A stretch of 26,343 nt of DNA from assembly GCA_910587575.1 (NCBI GenBank), contig CAJULU010000036.1, positions 1 to 26,343 on the forward strand. The letters are read 5' to 3'. Shown here one piece after another: positions 13,957 to 22,330 of this stretch; the first letter of the stretch is position 1; each line of letters begins with the position of its first letter. Under the pieces are notes generated by a model. The model saw only the letters and a program-made list of their open reading frames with translations. It searched no databases and was not told the DNA's origin. Position numbers and translations under genes: made by a program. Origin of the DNA: an uncultured Dorea sp. (lineage in GTDB: Bacteria; Bacillota; Clostridia; Lachnospirales; Lachnospiraceae).

Positions 13957-16900
13957 ATGGGAGAAAGGAAAAGGCGGTTAAAACGGCTGATGGCTGTGGC
14001 ATTATCGCTGGCAGTGATCGGAGGTTCTGCGAATCTGCCTGCTGTGACATCGTTTGCAGAGGATGGAAAGCCCGGCGAAGTGGGGACGTCTGAGACCGGA
14101 ACGGACAAGGATCCATATGAAACTGGTGAGAATGACAAAAAGCCGGAAGAACTCTCTGGAGCGTCAGATGATAAGAATCCGGCGGACAAAGGGCAGGATT
14201 CTTCCCAAACTAAGAAACCAGAAGATAAAAAGGCGGAAGAATCCCAGGGATCTTCAGAGAATGGGACTGAAAAAGAGAAAGAACAGGAAGACGAGATTTT
14301 CGAAGAAACGGCAGACCTTGGAGATTACATTTATCAGTGCGGCGGCCTTGGCACAATTGATATGCCGATGGTGCTTTCGCTGGACGGGGAGGAAAGAGCC
14401 CGTGCAGTAAGCGGCACGGAAGCTGCTAAGAAAGGGATCCTGGAAGGCCTGACGGCCTGGAAAGCCAAGATTGATGTAAGTCCGTATCAGATATCCCCGG
14501 ATCAGGCAAAAGTATTGTTTGCCGAAGTTGTGAATGAGAATCCGGAGTTGTTCTATGTGACGGGAGCCGCATCTTATAGCTATACCGAGACTACGGCAAT
14601 CAGCATTAGTCCGGAATATAATTCTGCATATACACAGCAGAGCGTTCAGACATACAATAGTGCGTTTAATAAAGCTTATAATGAAGCGTTACCGGATCCG
14701 GCAGGTATGAGCAAAGTACAGATTGCCAGGGCATTGCATGATTATCTGGCCCAGCATGTAAGTTATGATGAAAGCTTAGAAAAATATGATGCATATACCG
14801 CTTTTGTGGAAGGATCGGCGGTCTGCCAGGGATACAGCCTTGCTTATGGAGCCATGCTGAAAAAGGCGGGAATTCCGTTTGAGTATGCGAAAAGCACAGC
14901 TATGAATCATATGTGGAATGTGATTCAGATTGACGGCAAGTGGTATCATGTTGATGTGACATGGGATGATCCTGTAAAGGACAGGCTGGGTTATGTAGGC
15001 TATCAGAATTTCCTGGCAAGCGATACGGAGATCACCCGTCAGGGACATCATGACTGGACTACAGTACCGGTATGTGATTCAGCAACCTATGACAGCGCAT
15101 ACTGGAAGAGCGGCGTATCCGCAATCTTTACAGTCGGCGGTAAAGAATACTATCTGAAGTATCCGGCAAGCGGATTCAATCATCAGATGGTCAGCAGATC
15201 GGGGGATAAAGAAGAGACGCTGTTTACATTCAGCGCACAATGGAATTCGGCAGGCGGAGGTTATTGGGAGGGCAGTTATTCCAGACTTTCTTATTATGAC
15301 GGAAAACTTTACTTTAACGATTCCAGGAACGTTTACCGGGCAGATCCGAAAGCCGCTTCTGTGGGGGACAGTAAAAAGACCGTTTATACCTATACTGATA
15401 ATGACGGAGATCTATATGGATCTCTGGTATGTGACAATATGATTAAATATGCAGTGTCAACCAGTCCGAATGATGCGGGAACCCGGAAAGAAGAACCGCT
15501 GCCTACAGGAGCGATTCAGAGTGTGGTTGTAACGATCGAACCATCCAGTATCCAATATGGATATACCGAAGCGCCGAAGATGAAAGCGGCTGTTAAGGGA
15601 AACGGTGAACTGGGTGATGTGACTTATGCATGGTATAACATTACAGACGGCAAGGAAACGCTGCTGCCCTCAACAGGTGCAGAGTGTGAGGCAGATTCGC
15701 AGCTGCCGGCTGGAACCTATACTTATCGTGTGAAAGTTACCTGCAGCGACGGCGAAGCTTCTGCAAATGCCACGCTGACGGTGCTTCCGAAAAAAATAAC
15801 GCCGGAAGTGACCGTGACAGGAGAATATTTCTATGATGAGACGGGTGCGGCGGTTATACCGCAGTATCATGTGATCGTTAAGGCGGAAAATGCAGGCGGT
15901 ATTGATGAAACGCTTGCAGAAGACAAAGATTATACGGCTGTGTTCCAGGATAACACGAATGCTGGAACGGCTAAGATGATTATCACTGTAAAAGAAGGCT
16001 GTAACTATACCTGGGATCCGTTGACGGTTCCATTTACAATTAATAAAATTGACAAGACTGAAGGCAGCGTTGAAGAATATGACACCAAAGAAATGTATGG
16101 GAATACCGGATCCTACGATTTAGATCTTCCGGAAGGGGCGGTTTTAGGACAGATTAAGACCGAAGATCCGGATCAGATTCTTACCGGGCTCCCGGTTGTG
16201 ACGGAAGGCAGATTATCCTTTGCACTGGCAGATGTCAGTGAGAACGTGGACAAGAAAGCAGTTGTTATAGTTCCGGTCACTTCATCAACGAACTATAACG
16301 CTTACGATATAAAACTGACCATTACGGTTTGCGAGAAACTGCCCCAGACGGAGTTTACTTTTGTTAATTCCACCGAGAACAGGGATTATGGAGAGCCGGA
16401 CTTTACTGCAGGAACCACTGGTTCGGCAAAAGGCAGCAAGGTAACATACAGTATTGAGAATACAGAGATTGCGACCGTGGACGATAGCGGCAAGGTGCAT
16501 ATTAAAAAAGCAGGAAAGACCAGAATTGTTGCGGTGGCTTCTTCTACAGATGATTATGCACAAGGGTATGCATATTGTGACCTGATCGTTGCAAAGGCTT
16601 TGCTTGGCTGGGATACAGGCGAACTGGGAGCGGCAGACAAGGCGGACAATGAAGCCGGAGACGCAAAGAAGGATGCCAGGGCAACTCTTTATGGCAGGTT
16701 GAAGGTCAGAGGTGTGATTGGGTCCGATGACGTAAAGTTTGAGTGTGGGGCAGATCAGCTGACCGGAACCTACCGGAATCTTAAGGCTGGAAAACAGGAA
16801 GTAAGCCTGACATGGAAAGACGGAACGCCGGTGGAACTGACAGGTGCAGATGCAGATAACTATAGATGTCCGGAAGCTTTGCCGGTAATTACAGGGATTA

Positions 16901-17586
16901 TTACCAGGACAACTATTCTGGACGTGGAAGTTGAGGGCGGAGAATCTGATGTAGAGTATAAGCTGAAGAAAGAAAGCGGTATTACGTCTGTACCAGAGGG
17001 ATTGAAAGATCAGTTTGAATCTCCGGTGGCAATCACGAATCATATGAGCACAAGTACAATTTCCAGAATTGGCGAGATGTTCGGAATCAGTTCCGCAGAG
17101 ACGGCTGGGGTAGAAGTTTATGATATCACATTGTGTATGGTAGACAAAGACGGAAATCTGGTGGAAGTAGACGATAAGAATTTCCCCAAAGACGGCTTAG
17201 TGGTGAAACTGGAGTATCCTGAAGGAACAGGAAAAGGCACCCACAACTTTGTAGTGGCGCATATGATTACCATTGATACGAAGAGTCTGAAGGCAGGGGA
17301 AATAGAATTTCCTGCTGTTACAAAGACGGACAGCGGCATTGAATTTAAGGTAAACAGTTTATCTCCGATTGCGCTTGGATGGTCTGGGATTCAGCCAGCA
17401 GGCGGAAACGGCGATAAGGGAGACGGCGGAAATGGTGGCAGCAGCAACGGCAGCAGTACCGGTAACAATAAAAAGCCGGCCGCTCCGAAGACTGGTGATT
17501 CCAATATAATTCTGCTCTATGTTCTCTTTATGATGTCAGGGGCGGCAGGCATTATATGCACGATGAAACGCAGGACTATGCGGTAA
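13957..17586 (+). CDS. Large surface protein with transglutaminase-like domain and LPxTG-like anchor
   Basis: The 1209-aa protein starts at ATG 13957 after AAGGAGTGAG. It has a basic n-region, hydrophobic core and SFAED cleavage region (signal peptide, about residues 1-33), then an acidic, Lys/Glu-rich low-complexity stretch to about 120. A transglutaminase-like fold has the triad Cys290 (SAVCQGYS), His318 (NHMWNVI) and Asp333 (HVDVTWDDP). A propeller- or repeat-like segment follows, then several Ig-like/beta domains, one Big_2-like (ENTEIATVDDSGKVHI). The end is a Gly/Ser/Asn-rich linker, a sorting signal APKTGD (about 1176-1181), a membrane helix and MKRRTMR. It should be exported and anchored to peptidoglycan by a sortase; one is encoded at 22331. 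The domain type in cell-surface proteins is often a protease or crosslinking enzyme; the substrate is unknown. Confidence 0.88.
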   Translation: MGERKRRLKRLMAVALSLAVIGGSANLPAVTSFAEDGKPGEVGTSETGTDKDPYETGENDKKPEELSGASDDKNPADKGQDSSQTKKPEDKKAEESQGSSENGTEKEKEQEDEIFEETADLGDYIYQCGGLGTIDMPMVLSLDGEERARAVSGTEAAKKGILEGLTAWKAKIDVSPYQISPDQAKVLFAEVVNENPELFYVTGAASYSYTETTAISISPEYNSAYTQQSVQTYNSAFNKAYNEALPDPAGMSKVQIARALHDYLAQHVSYDESLEKYDAYTAFVEGSAVCQGYSLAYGAMLKKAGIPFEYAKSTAMNHMWNVIQIDGKWYHVDVTWDDPVKDRLGYVGYQNFLASDTEITRQGHHDWTTVPVCDSATYDSAYWKSGVSAIFTVGGKEYYLKYPASGFNHQMVSRSGDKEETLFTFSAQWNSAGGGYWEGSYSRLSYYDGKLYFNDSRNVYRADPKAASVGDSKKTVYTYTDNDGDLYGSLVCDNMIKYAVSTSPNDAGTRKEEPLPTGAIQSVVVTIEPSSIQYGYTEAPKMKAAVKGNGELGDVTYAWYNITDGKETLLPSTGAECEADSQLPAGTYTYRVKVTCSDGEASANATLTVLPKKITPEVTVTGEYFYDETGAAVIPQYHVIVKAENAGGIDETLAEDKDYTAVFQDNTNAGTAKMIITVKEGCNYTWDPLTVPFTINKIDKTEGSVEEYDTKEMYGNTGSYDLDLPEGAVLGQIKTEDPDQILTGLPVVTEGRLSFALADVSENVDKKAVVIVPVTSSTNYNAYDIKLTITVCEKLPQTEFTFVNSTENRDYGEPDFTAGTTGSAKGSKVTYSIENTEIATVDDSGKVHIKKAGKTRIVAVASSTDDYAQGYAYCDLIVAKALLGWDTGELGAADKADNEAGDAKKDARATLYGRLKVRGVIGSDDVKFECGADQLTGTYRNLKAGKQEVSLTWKDGTPVELTGADADNYRCPEALPVITGIITRTTILDVEVEGGESDVEYKLKKESGITSVPEGLKDQFESPVAITNHMSTSTISRIGEMFGISSAETAGVEVYDITLCMVDKDGNLVEVDDKNFPKDGLVVKLEYPEGTGKGTHNFVVAHMITIDTKSLKAGEIEFPAVTKTDSGIEFKVNSLSPIALGWSGIQPAGGNGDKGDGGNGGSSNGSSTGNNKKPAAPKTGDSNIILLYVLFMMSGAAGIICTMKRRTMR

Positions 17587-17705
17587 AAAGGCTTATAGAT
17601 AATCTTGATAAATGCCGCTTATACATGAAAAAAAGTGATTGGAATTCGCAGCCTGGGACAGATATACTTAAGACAGTATCTACAAGAAAAGAGGAGGTAA
17701 TCAGT

Positions 17706-18116
17706 ATGTCTATTACAGCGGAAACCGCAAAAGCCCATGCAAACGATCCGGCAGTCCTGTGCTGCCGGGCAGAGGGAGGTATCACCATCGAGGCTGCGAA
17801 TCTGGAGGATCCGGCAATCTTTGATGAACTGGTTGATTCAGGCCTGCTGAATCTGGACGGATGTCTGACAATCGGACAGGTATTAGGGGCAAAGCTTACA
17901 AAGACCAGTGATTCCCTGTGTCCATTGACGGTGGACAACGTGGAAGGTTTCAAAGAGGCATCAGAAGGAGAAGCAGAGGAAACAGAAGGGGAAGCTGACA
18001 CTCCGGCTGCAGCAGTGGAAATGAATGTGCAGGGGGCGGTTACTACGGTAAAGAGCGGTAAGGTGGTTATTTCTATCAAGGAAGGAAAAGATATCTATCT
18101 GGAGCTTCCTGTCTAA
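17706..18116 (+). CDS. Small protein resembling the N-terminus of proline reductase proprotein PrdA
   Basis: ATG 17706 follows a strong GAGGAGG; the longer frame from 17556 starts inside the previous gene and lacks a site. The 136-aa product begins MSITAETAKAHANDPAVLC and continues with LEDPAIFDELVDSGLL and CLTIGQVLGAKLTKT, the pattern I recall for the N-terminus of PrdA, the D-proline reductase proprotein of Stickland fermenters (usually over 600 aa). An acidic EGEAEETEGEAD linker and a beta stretch ending VVISIKEGKDIYLELPV close it. No PrdB selenoprotein, PrdC or pyruvoyl-forming part is here, so reductase activity is not expected. It could be a standalone homologue with a structural or binding role. 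The assignment is from memory, without a search. Confidence 0.5.
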   Translation: MSITAETAKAHANDPAVLCCRAEGGITIEAANLEDPAIFDELVDSGLLNLDGCLTIGQVLGAKLTKTSDSLCPLTVDNVEGFKEASEGEAEETEGEADTPAAAVEMNVQGAVTTVKSGKVVISIKEGKDIYLELPV

Positions 18117-18142
18117 GAAGCTGGAACCCTTGTTACATGATG

Positions 18143-18180
18143 AAGGCAGAGGACCTAATAATCCTCTGCCTTTATTTTTT
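18143..18180 (+). terminator. Strong terminator of the plus-strand genes
   Basis: AAGGCAGAGGA (18143-18153) pairs exactly with TCCTCTGCCTT (18162-18172), followed by TTTATTTTTTT. The flavodoxin gene on the minus strand ends inside the hairpin, so the hairpin is shared by converging transcripts. The minus-strand side lacks a T-tract. Confidence 0.85.
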
Positions 18181-18682
18181 TCAATATTTTATCCGCAAAT
18201 ACCTTCGCATGCTCCAGATCCAGGCTGTCGGGGTGAGTCAGCGCTTCATCAAAATTACGCAGGCACAGATTGATGCGGGAGGCATTTTCGTCTGTCCGCA
18301 AGGCCTCATATTTCTGGCGGACACGCTGGGGCATCTTGCCCTGGCAGATGAATGCACCCAGATAGTCGTTATCAGACTCGATCCATGCATTGGCACGGTG
18401 TTCGATAGCGCTGTAATATTCCGGGGAGTCACCCATGCCACAGGTTCCGAACAGAGCAATCCGCTTACCGCTTAAGTCGCTGAGAAAATCACTGACCGCC
18501 ATACTGCAGGATCCCTGATGGACACAGAAGCCGATGAAATAAATCCGGGCTTCTGGAATCGTCTTGTCTGTCATGATGTCGATCAGGTCTTTGGAAGTTC
18601 CGGGAAGATGAGAAAAAATCGTTGCGGCTATTTTCTTTGTGTTCCCGGACTCACTCTGATATAGTACAAGATATTCCAGCAT
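18155..18682 (-). CDS. Flavodoxin-like protein (flavodoxin_3 / BilS type)
   Basis: The 175-aa protein begins MLEYLVLYQSESGNTKKIA; SESGNT is the FMN-phosphate loop of flavodoxins. GFCVHQGSCSMAVSDFL and LFGTCGMGDSPEYYSA supply the later FMN-contacting loops. This matches the flavodoxin_3 family that includes BilS, the flavodoxin partner of the bilirubin reductase BilR. No BilR-like gene is nearby, so only an electron carrier role is safe. The start has GAAAGGAGCGG upstream. It is the last gene of a four-gene minus-strand group, 69 bases after the DnaJ-like gene. Confidence 0.75.
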   Translation of the reverse strand: MLEYLVLYQSESGNTKKIAATIFSHLPGTSKDLIDIMTDKTIPEARIYFIGFCVHQGSCSMAVSDFLSDLSGKRIALFGTCGMGDSPEYYSAIEHRANAWIESDNDYLGAFICQGKMPQRVRQKYEALRTDENASRINLCLRNFDEALTHPDSLDLEHAKVFADKILKKIKAEDY

Positions 18683-18751
18683 GGCTGCCGCTCCTTTCTA
18701 TACTTTAATGGACGGTTGGGTATACCAATTTCGGTTTTGTTGTCTGATGGA

Positions 18752-19426
18752 TCAGATGTATCCGCCCGGCATTCCGCCTCCGCCGCAGCAGAAACCACTG
18801 CCGCAGCACATATTACAGATTATATTGGCAATACAGAGTTTCGTACACCAGTCACCGCCGCCTGAAAATGTAGTCTGGTAGGGGCCCTGCTGCTGATGAT
18901 ACCAGGTTCCGCCGCTTTCGAAACGTTGTACAAGGAACTGATACTGCAGATTGCCAGGTTCCAGGCGGCAGGCTTCCTGTGCATGCTGCAGGCCGATGGC
19001 GTTATTGCCGATGCCGGAATTGGCCAGTGCGCTGTAATAATACCAGCGGGCATTCCGCTCCCGGATTCCATTCAGCAGGTTCAGCGCTTCCCGGTAATGG
19101 CGGCTGTTGATAAAGTTGGCGGCGGCCTTCATATGAAGGTCTTCTTCCGTCTCGGCGCCGCCGGATGCGGCCTGCTGATACTGGGCGTTAAAGCCGCGGA
19201 AATTCCCGAAACCGCCGTAGGAATCAGAATCTCCGTATTCCCGTTCCTGCATAATCTGCTGATAAGCCTGCTGGACTTCCTTGAAACGGGCTTCTGCCTG
19301 GTCTTTATTGGGATTGTTAATATTGGCATCCGGATGATATTTACGGCTTAAGTTCCGGTATGCTTTCTTTATCTCTTCGTCAGAGGCGCCCCGGGGAATC
19401 CCCAGAACGCTGTATGGATCGGTCAT
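18752..19426 (-). CDS. DnaJ-domain protein with Gly/Cys-rich tail
   Basis: The 224-aa protein has an N-terminal J domain (about 1-65) with the HPD motif (31-33, YHPDAN), which stimulates Hsp70 ATPase. A Gly/Tyr-rich linker and a helical TPR-like segment (EEDLHMKAAANFINSRHYRE to about 175) follow. The C-terminus is a Cys/Gly-rich tail (DWCTKLCIANIICNMCCGSG, then FCCGGGG). It lacks the type I DnaJ zinc region, so it is a type III J protein. AGGAGA precedes the ATG. It is likely co-transcribed with the DUF5685 gene, a pairing also known elsewhere in Clostridia (from memory), which suggests a joint role in protein handling, unproven. Confidence 0.85.
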   Translation of the reverse strand: MTDPYSVLGIPRGASDEEIKKAYRNLSRKYHPDANINNPNKDQAEARFKEVQQAYQQIMQEREYGDSDSYGGFGNFRGFNAQYQQAASGGAETEEDLHMKAAANFINSRHYREALNLLNGIRERNARWYYYSALANSGIGNNAIGLQHAQEACRLEPGNLQYQFLVQRFESGGTWYHQQQGPYQTTFSGGGDWCTKLCIANIICNMCCGSGFCCGGGGMPGGYI

Positions 19427-19450
19427 GTCTCTTCTCCTGAATCTGAATGA

Positions 19451-20260
19451 TTATGCCTGGGTATATCGGCCCCAGACACCAGAATATAGTATATTACGAA
19501 GAATGTCAGTATGCAAGAGGATTGGCAGTTTTTCAAATTCCCTGGAACATTCGGCCATCATCATCGTCAGAAGTTTGCGGCAGTTTTCAGAGAAATCCGG
19601 GTCATTCTGGTATGCTTCTCTGAAAGGATTGTAACTGCCGGACTGCAGATCTCTGGTCACGTCCTCATAGGCATCCATCAAGTAAATGAATTTGCCCAGA
19701 AAGAATCCGATCTTTCGAAGCGCTGTCTCCCATTCATCCTTGCGGTATACGAAAAGTTCTGCCATAATATTTCCAAACAGTCCTGCCATCAGATCAATAT
19801 TCTGTTCATTCTCCTGTTCCAGATGGGACAGACGTTTTAAGTTGGATGAAACGGCGGCAACTTTTGACGGATATTGCTGACGGATCTTTTTCATCTCCGG
19901 CGTCAGAAGCCTGGCGGCAATATATCCTTTCCGGCTGCGTTCATCGTCCCAGTCGTCTTTGCATTTGTAATAGGATAAGATGAGGTTGACGGCGGCAGCG
20001 TACTCTGTAAATTCATTCATCCTTGCAGTATGCTTTTCCAGCGGGTGTGCGGCACAGCGAACCGCTTTTTGGCAGGTTTCCGGCTCATAAAGTCCGGTCA
20101 GGAGTACAATCAGAAATGTCATGTCAAATGACAGAGTCATCTGTCCGCAGATTCCGTAACGCTCTTTCAGACATTTGCAGAGGCCGCAGTAGTAGGAGTG
20201 GTACACGTCATAATCCTTAAATTTCATTTCTGCCTTGTTAATTGCAATATATCCAAACAT
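19451..20260 (-). CDS. DUF5685 family protein
   Basis: The 269-aa helical protein starts MFGYIAINKAEMKFKDYDVY and has the family Cys pair YYCGLCKCLKERYG, then RCAAHPLEKH, a Lys/Asp-rich YKCKDDWDDE and LMDAYEDVTRD. These His, Cys and Asp clusters suggest metal binding. No membrane segment is apparent. It is separated by 20 bases from the upstream zinc-ribbon gene and 24 bases from the DnaJ-like gene, so an operon is likely. The biochemical role is not known to me. Confidence 0.75.
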   Translation of the reverse strand: MFGYIAINKAEMKFKDYDVYHSYYCGLCKCLKERYGICGQMTLSFDMTFLIVLLTGLYEPETCQKAVRCAAHPLEKHTARMNEFTEYAAAVNLILSYYKCKDDWDDERSRKGYIAARLLTPEMKKIRQQYPSKVAAVSSNLKRLSHLEQENEQNIDLMAGLFGNIMAELFVYRKDEWETALRKIGFFLGKFIYLMDAYEDVTRDLQSGSYNPFREAYQNDPDFSENCRKLLTMMMAECSREFEKLPILLHTDILRNILYSGVWGRYTQA

Positions 20261-20280
20261 GAAAAACCTCGTCTGTTCTT

Positions 20281-20676
20281 TTAACTGTTTTTAATAAATG
20301 TGGAACTGCACTTCGGACACCGGATTTCGATACGCCCCTTGCCTTTCGGAATGCGGATCTTCTGGCGGCAGGCCGGACATTTGTAGATGTGGTGGGTCCT
20401 GCGCTGTATCATTAAGTTCTTCTGTTTATAAAAGGCAGTCCTTACCTTGTAAGTCTTATTGAGATACCACTGGTTTTCCGAAGAACGTTTGTAGATATTC
20501 CGGGAAAACATACGGAAATAAGAATAAATGATACAGGCCCAGGATAAAAGGGACAGGATCATGCTGTTGTTCCATCCCGCCAGAATCATGACGATCAGTC
20601 CGGCGATTATCGTAAATCTGCCAAGAGAATCCATACCGTAACGGCCGTACATTAATCGAATCAGTTTTTCTTTCAC
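20281..20676 (-). CDS. Small membrane protein with C-terminal zinc ribbon
   Basis: I chose GTG 20676 because AGGAGG (complement of 20686-20691) lies nine bases before it; the in-frame ATG 20697 is upstream of that ribosome site. The 131-aa product has two close hydrophobic helices (about 17-55, RFTIIAGLIVMILAGW then MILSLLSWACIIYSYF), a basic linker and a zinc ribbon KCPACRQKIRIP..IRCPKCSSTF. It is probably the first gene of the minus-strand group. Function is unknown; the ribbon would face the cytoplasm. Confidence 0.7.
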   Translation of the reverse strand: MKEKLIRLMYGRYGMDSLGRFTIIAGLIVMILAGWNNSMILSLLSWACIIYSYFRMFSRNIYKRSSENQWYLNKTYKVRTAFYKQKNLMIQRRTHHIYKCPACRQKIRIPKGKGRIEIRCPKCSSTFIKNS

Positions 20677-20716
20677 GTTGATCAACCTCCTAAACATACC
20701 CTTTCAGTTTAATTCC

Positions 20717-20744
20717 ATGATACGCCGTATAAGGGGAAAGTCAA
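20717..20744 (-). promoter_or_regulatory. Promoter of the minus-strand group
   Basis: On the minus strand, TTGACT (20744-20739) and TATCAT (20722-20717) are 16 bases apart and lie about 40 bases before GTG 20676. Consensus-based. Confidence 0.5.
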
Positions 20745-20782
20745 TAAATTGGAGATAAAAAATATATAAAGTTTTTAAATGC

Positions 20783-20811
20783 TTTCATAGAAAGAAGGTT
20801 CGTGATATAAT
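20783..20811 (+). promoter_or_regulatory. Extended -10 promoter of the CyuA-like gene
   Basis: TTTCAT (20783-20788) and TATAAT (20806-20811) are 17 bases apart, with TG one base before the -10 (TGATATAAT). The transcript would begin near 20818, so the two repeat units below lie in its 5' leader. Confidence 0.6.
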
Positions 20812-20830
20812 ACATTACCAGGGAACTTTA

Positions 20831-20952
20831 TCCGGTAAGACATACCCAAGGGCACACCGTGATGCATGCCCTCCGGGCGGGTGGACTCCGTCCAATAAGG
20901 TATACCCAAGGGCACACCGTGATGCATGCCCTCCGGGCGGAAGCTGTCCAAT
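20831..20952 (+). repeat. Two tandem copies of a GC-rich intergenic repeat (39-bp identical core)
   Basis: The cores 20842-20880 and 20902-20940 are identical over 39 bases and 60 bases apart, each preceded by TCC..TAAG. Each holds two possible hairpins: GGGCA..TGCCC and GCCC-TCC-GGGC. The first unit also contains GGAC-TCC-GTCC. An inverted copy sits at 24945-25017. This looks like a REP/BOX-like dispersed element. It lies in the leader between the promoter and the CyuA-like ORF. Confidence 0.85.
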
Positions 20953-20980
20953 AATCAGTAAATAAGGCGGAAGAATCATT

Positions 20981-22270
20981 ATGAAGGAACTGACCAGATT
21001 AATCAGAGAAGATATGAAACCGGCTCTTGGCGTGACGGAGCCGGGAGCCATTGCGTTTGCGGCTGCAAGTGCGAGAGCCCACGTGCAGGGGGAGATAACG
21101 AAGGTGAAAGTTGCGCTGAATTCGGGAATGTATAAGAATGCATATACCTGTGGGATCCCTGATTCGCTGCATTTCGGCAATCTGTATGCGGCGGCGCTGG
21201 GGGCGGTGGCGGCAGATGCAAAGAAGGGGCTCCAGTCTCTTGCGGATATTACGGATGAGGATGATGCGAAAGCGGCCAGAATGGTGGAATGCGGGATGGT
21301 TGAGGCGGTTCTGGATCATATCGGTTCAGAGATTACGATTGACGCAACGGTGGAGACGGAGCAGGATCGCTGTACCGTACACATCCGGGACAGTCATACT
21401 CATATTGTCTGTGTGGAAAAGAATGGTGAGAAGATTTATGAAGAAGAGGTTGGGAAGAAGACGGCCGGGGAGACGGAGTCTTCCGGGGAAGTACCTGTGA
21501 TACATCGTTATTCTCTGCATGAAATACTGGGTTACGTCAGAGAAGTGCCGGCAGAGGAGATTTCTTTCATCCGTGAGGCGTTTTCCATGAACCAGGAACT
21601 TCTGGAAGAGGGGATCGGGTCTGACCGGGCGGTGATGACCCAGTGCCTTCTGAAAGATAACGGAGGCGGTATTGTTTCAAAGGACGCACTGAAAACGGCC
21701 CAGTTAATGTGCAACGGTGCAATCGAGGCCAGGGTGCTGGGCTTTGGCAGACCTGCTATGAGCATTACCGGAAGCGGGGCACATGGCATTATTGCGACCA
21801 TGCCGCTGCTGGCCTGGTATCAAGCGGCTGGAAACGGGATGGATGAGGCAGAACTTCTGCGGGCTGCTGCGCTTAGTTATCTGATTACCATGTATATCAA
21901 GGAATATTCGGGAAGGCTGTCGGCGTTCTGCGGCTGCGGGATTGCGGCCGGTACAGGAATGGCCTGCGGTCTTGCGTTCATGAGAGGCGCAGACGAAGAA
22001 GCGGTTGGCAGAGTGATCCGGAACATGGCCAGCGGTCTGACGGGGATGATCTGTGACGGAGGAAACCACGGATGTACCATGAAAGGGATTGTGGCGGTGG
22101 ATGCGGCGTTCCGGGCAGTGGAACTGGCTCTGGAAGGCGCCTGCATCGGAAGTATTCATGGAATCAACGGGAAGACCCCGGAGGATACCATGCGGCATAT
22201 GGGAATGATCGCCTCACCGGGAATGGTGGGGACGGAGAAGACGATCGTGGAGATTATGGAACAGAAGTAA
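20981..22270 (+). CDS. CyuA/UPF0597-like (L-cysteine desulfidase family) protein, GVTE variant
   Basis: The 429-aa protein belongs to the serine dehydratase alpha-like/CyuA family: MKPALGVTEPGAIAFAAASA, LNSGMYKNAYTCGIP, then ITGSGAHGIIATMP, FCGCGIAAGTGMACG and MICDGGNHGCTMKG. The [4Fe-4S] cysteines fit C317 or C319, C358 and C365; the last two are seven apart, as I recall for the Methanocaldococcus enzyme (C322, C329). However, the usual GCTE cysteine, proposed to act in catalysis, is Val18 here. The family breaks down cysteine to pyruvate, sulfide and ammonia; this variant may use another substrate or be a paralogue. The start ATG has GGCGGAAG upstream. Confidence 0.8.
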   Translation: MKELTRLIREDMKPALGVTEPGAIAFAAASARAHVQGEITKVKVALNSGMYKNAYTCGIPDSLHFGNLYAAALGAVAADAKKGLQSLADITDEDDAKAARMVECGMVEAVLDHIGSEITIDATVETEQDRCTVHIRDSHTHIVCVEKNGEKIYEEEVGKKTAGETESSGEVPVIHRYSLHEILGYVREVPAEEISFIREAFSMNQELLEEGIGSDRAVMTQCLLKDNGGGIVSKDALKTAQLMCNGAIEARVLGFGRPAMSITGSGAHGIIATMPLLAWYQAAGNGMDEAELLRAAALSYLITMYIKEYSGRLSAFCGCGIAAGTGMACGLAFMRGADEEAVGRVIRNMASGLTGMICDGGNHGCTMKGIVAVDAAFRAVELALEGACIGSIHGINGKTPEDTMRHMGMIASPGMVGTEKTIVEIMEQK

Positions 22271-22277
22271 GAGATCG

Positions 22278-22318
22278 TGATACATGCCCGGAGGGAGGAC
22301 TTCGTCCGGCAAGGGATA
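22278..22318 (+). repeat. Diverged relic of the intergenic repeat
   Basis: CATGCCC, GGG, the hairpin GGAC-TTC-GTCC and AAGGGATA line up in order with CATGCCC, GGG, GGAC-TCC-GTCC and AAGGTATA of the intact copies. It fills the gap between the CyuA-like stop and the sortase ribosome site. Confidence 0.5.
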
Positions 22319-22330
22319 GAGGAGCAGGAT

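Noticed and set aside
16285..17043. 252-codon minus-strand ORF inside the surface-protein gene
   Set aside because: Biased, Cys/Ile/Arg-rich translation without motifs; it is the shadow of the plus-strand coding frame.
20842..20940. CRISPR-like repeats at the two 39-bp cores
   Set aside because: Only two direct copies with an imperfectly related 21-base spacer, a third inverted 4 kb away, and no cas gene.
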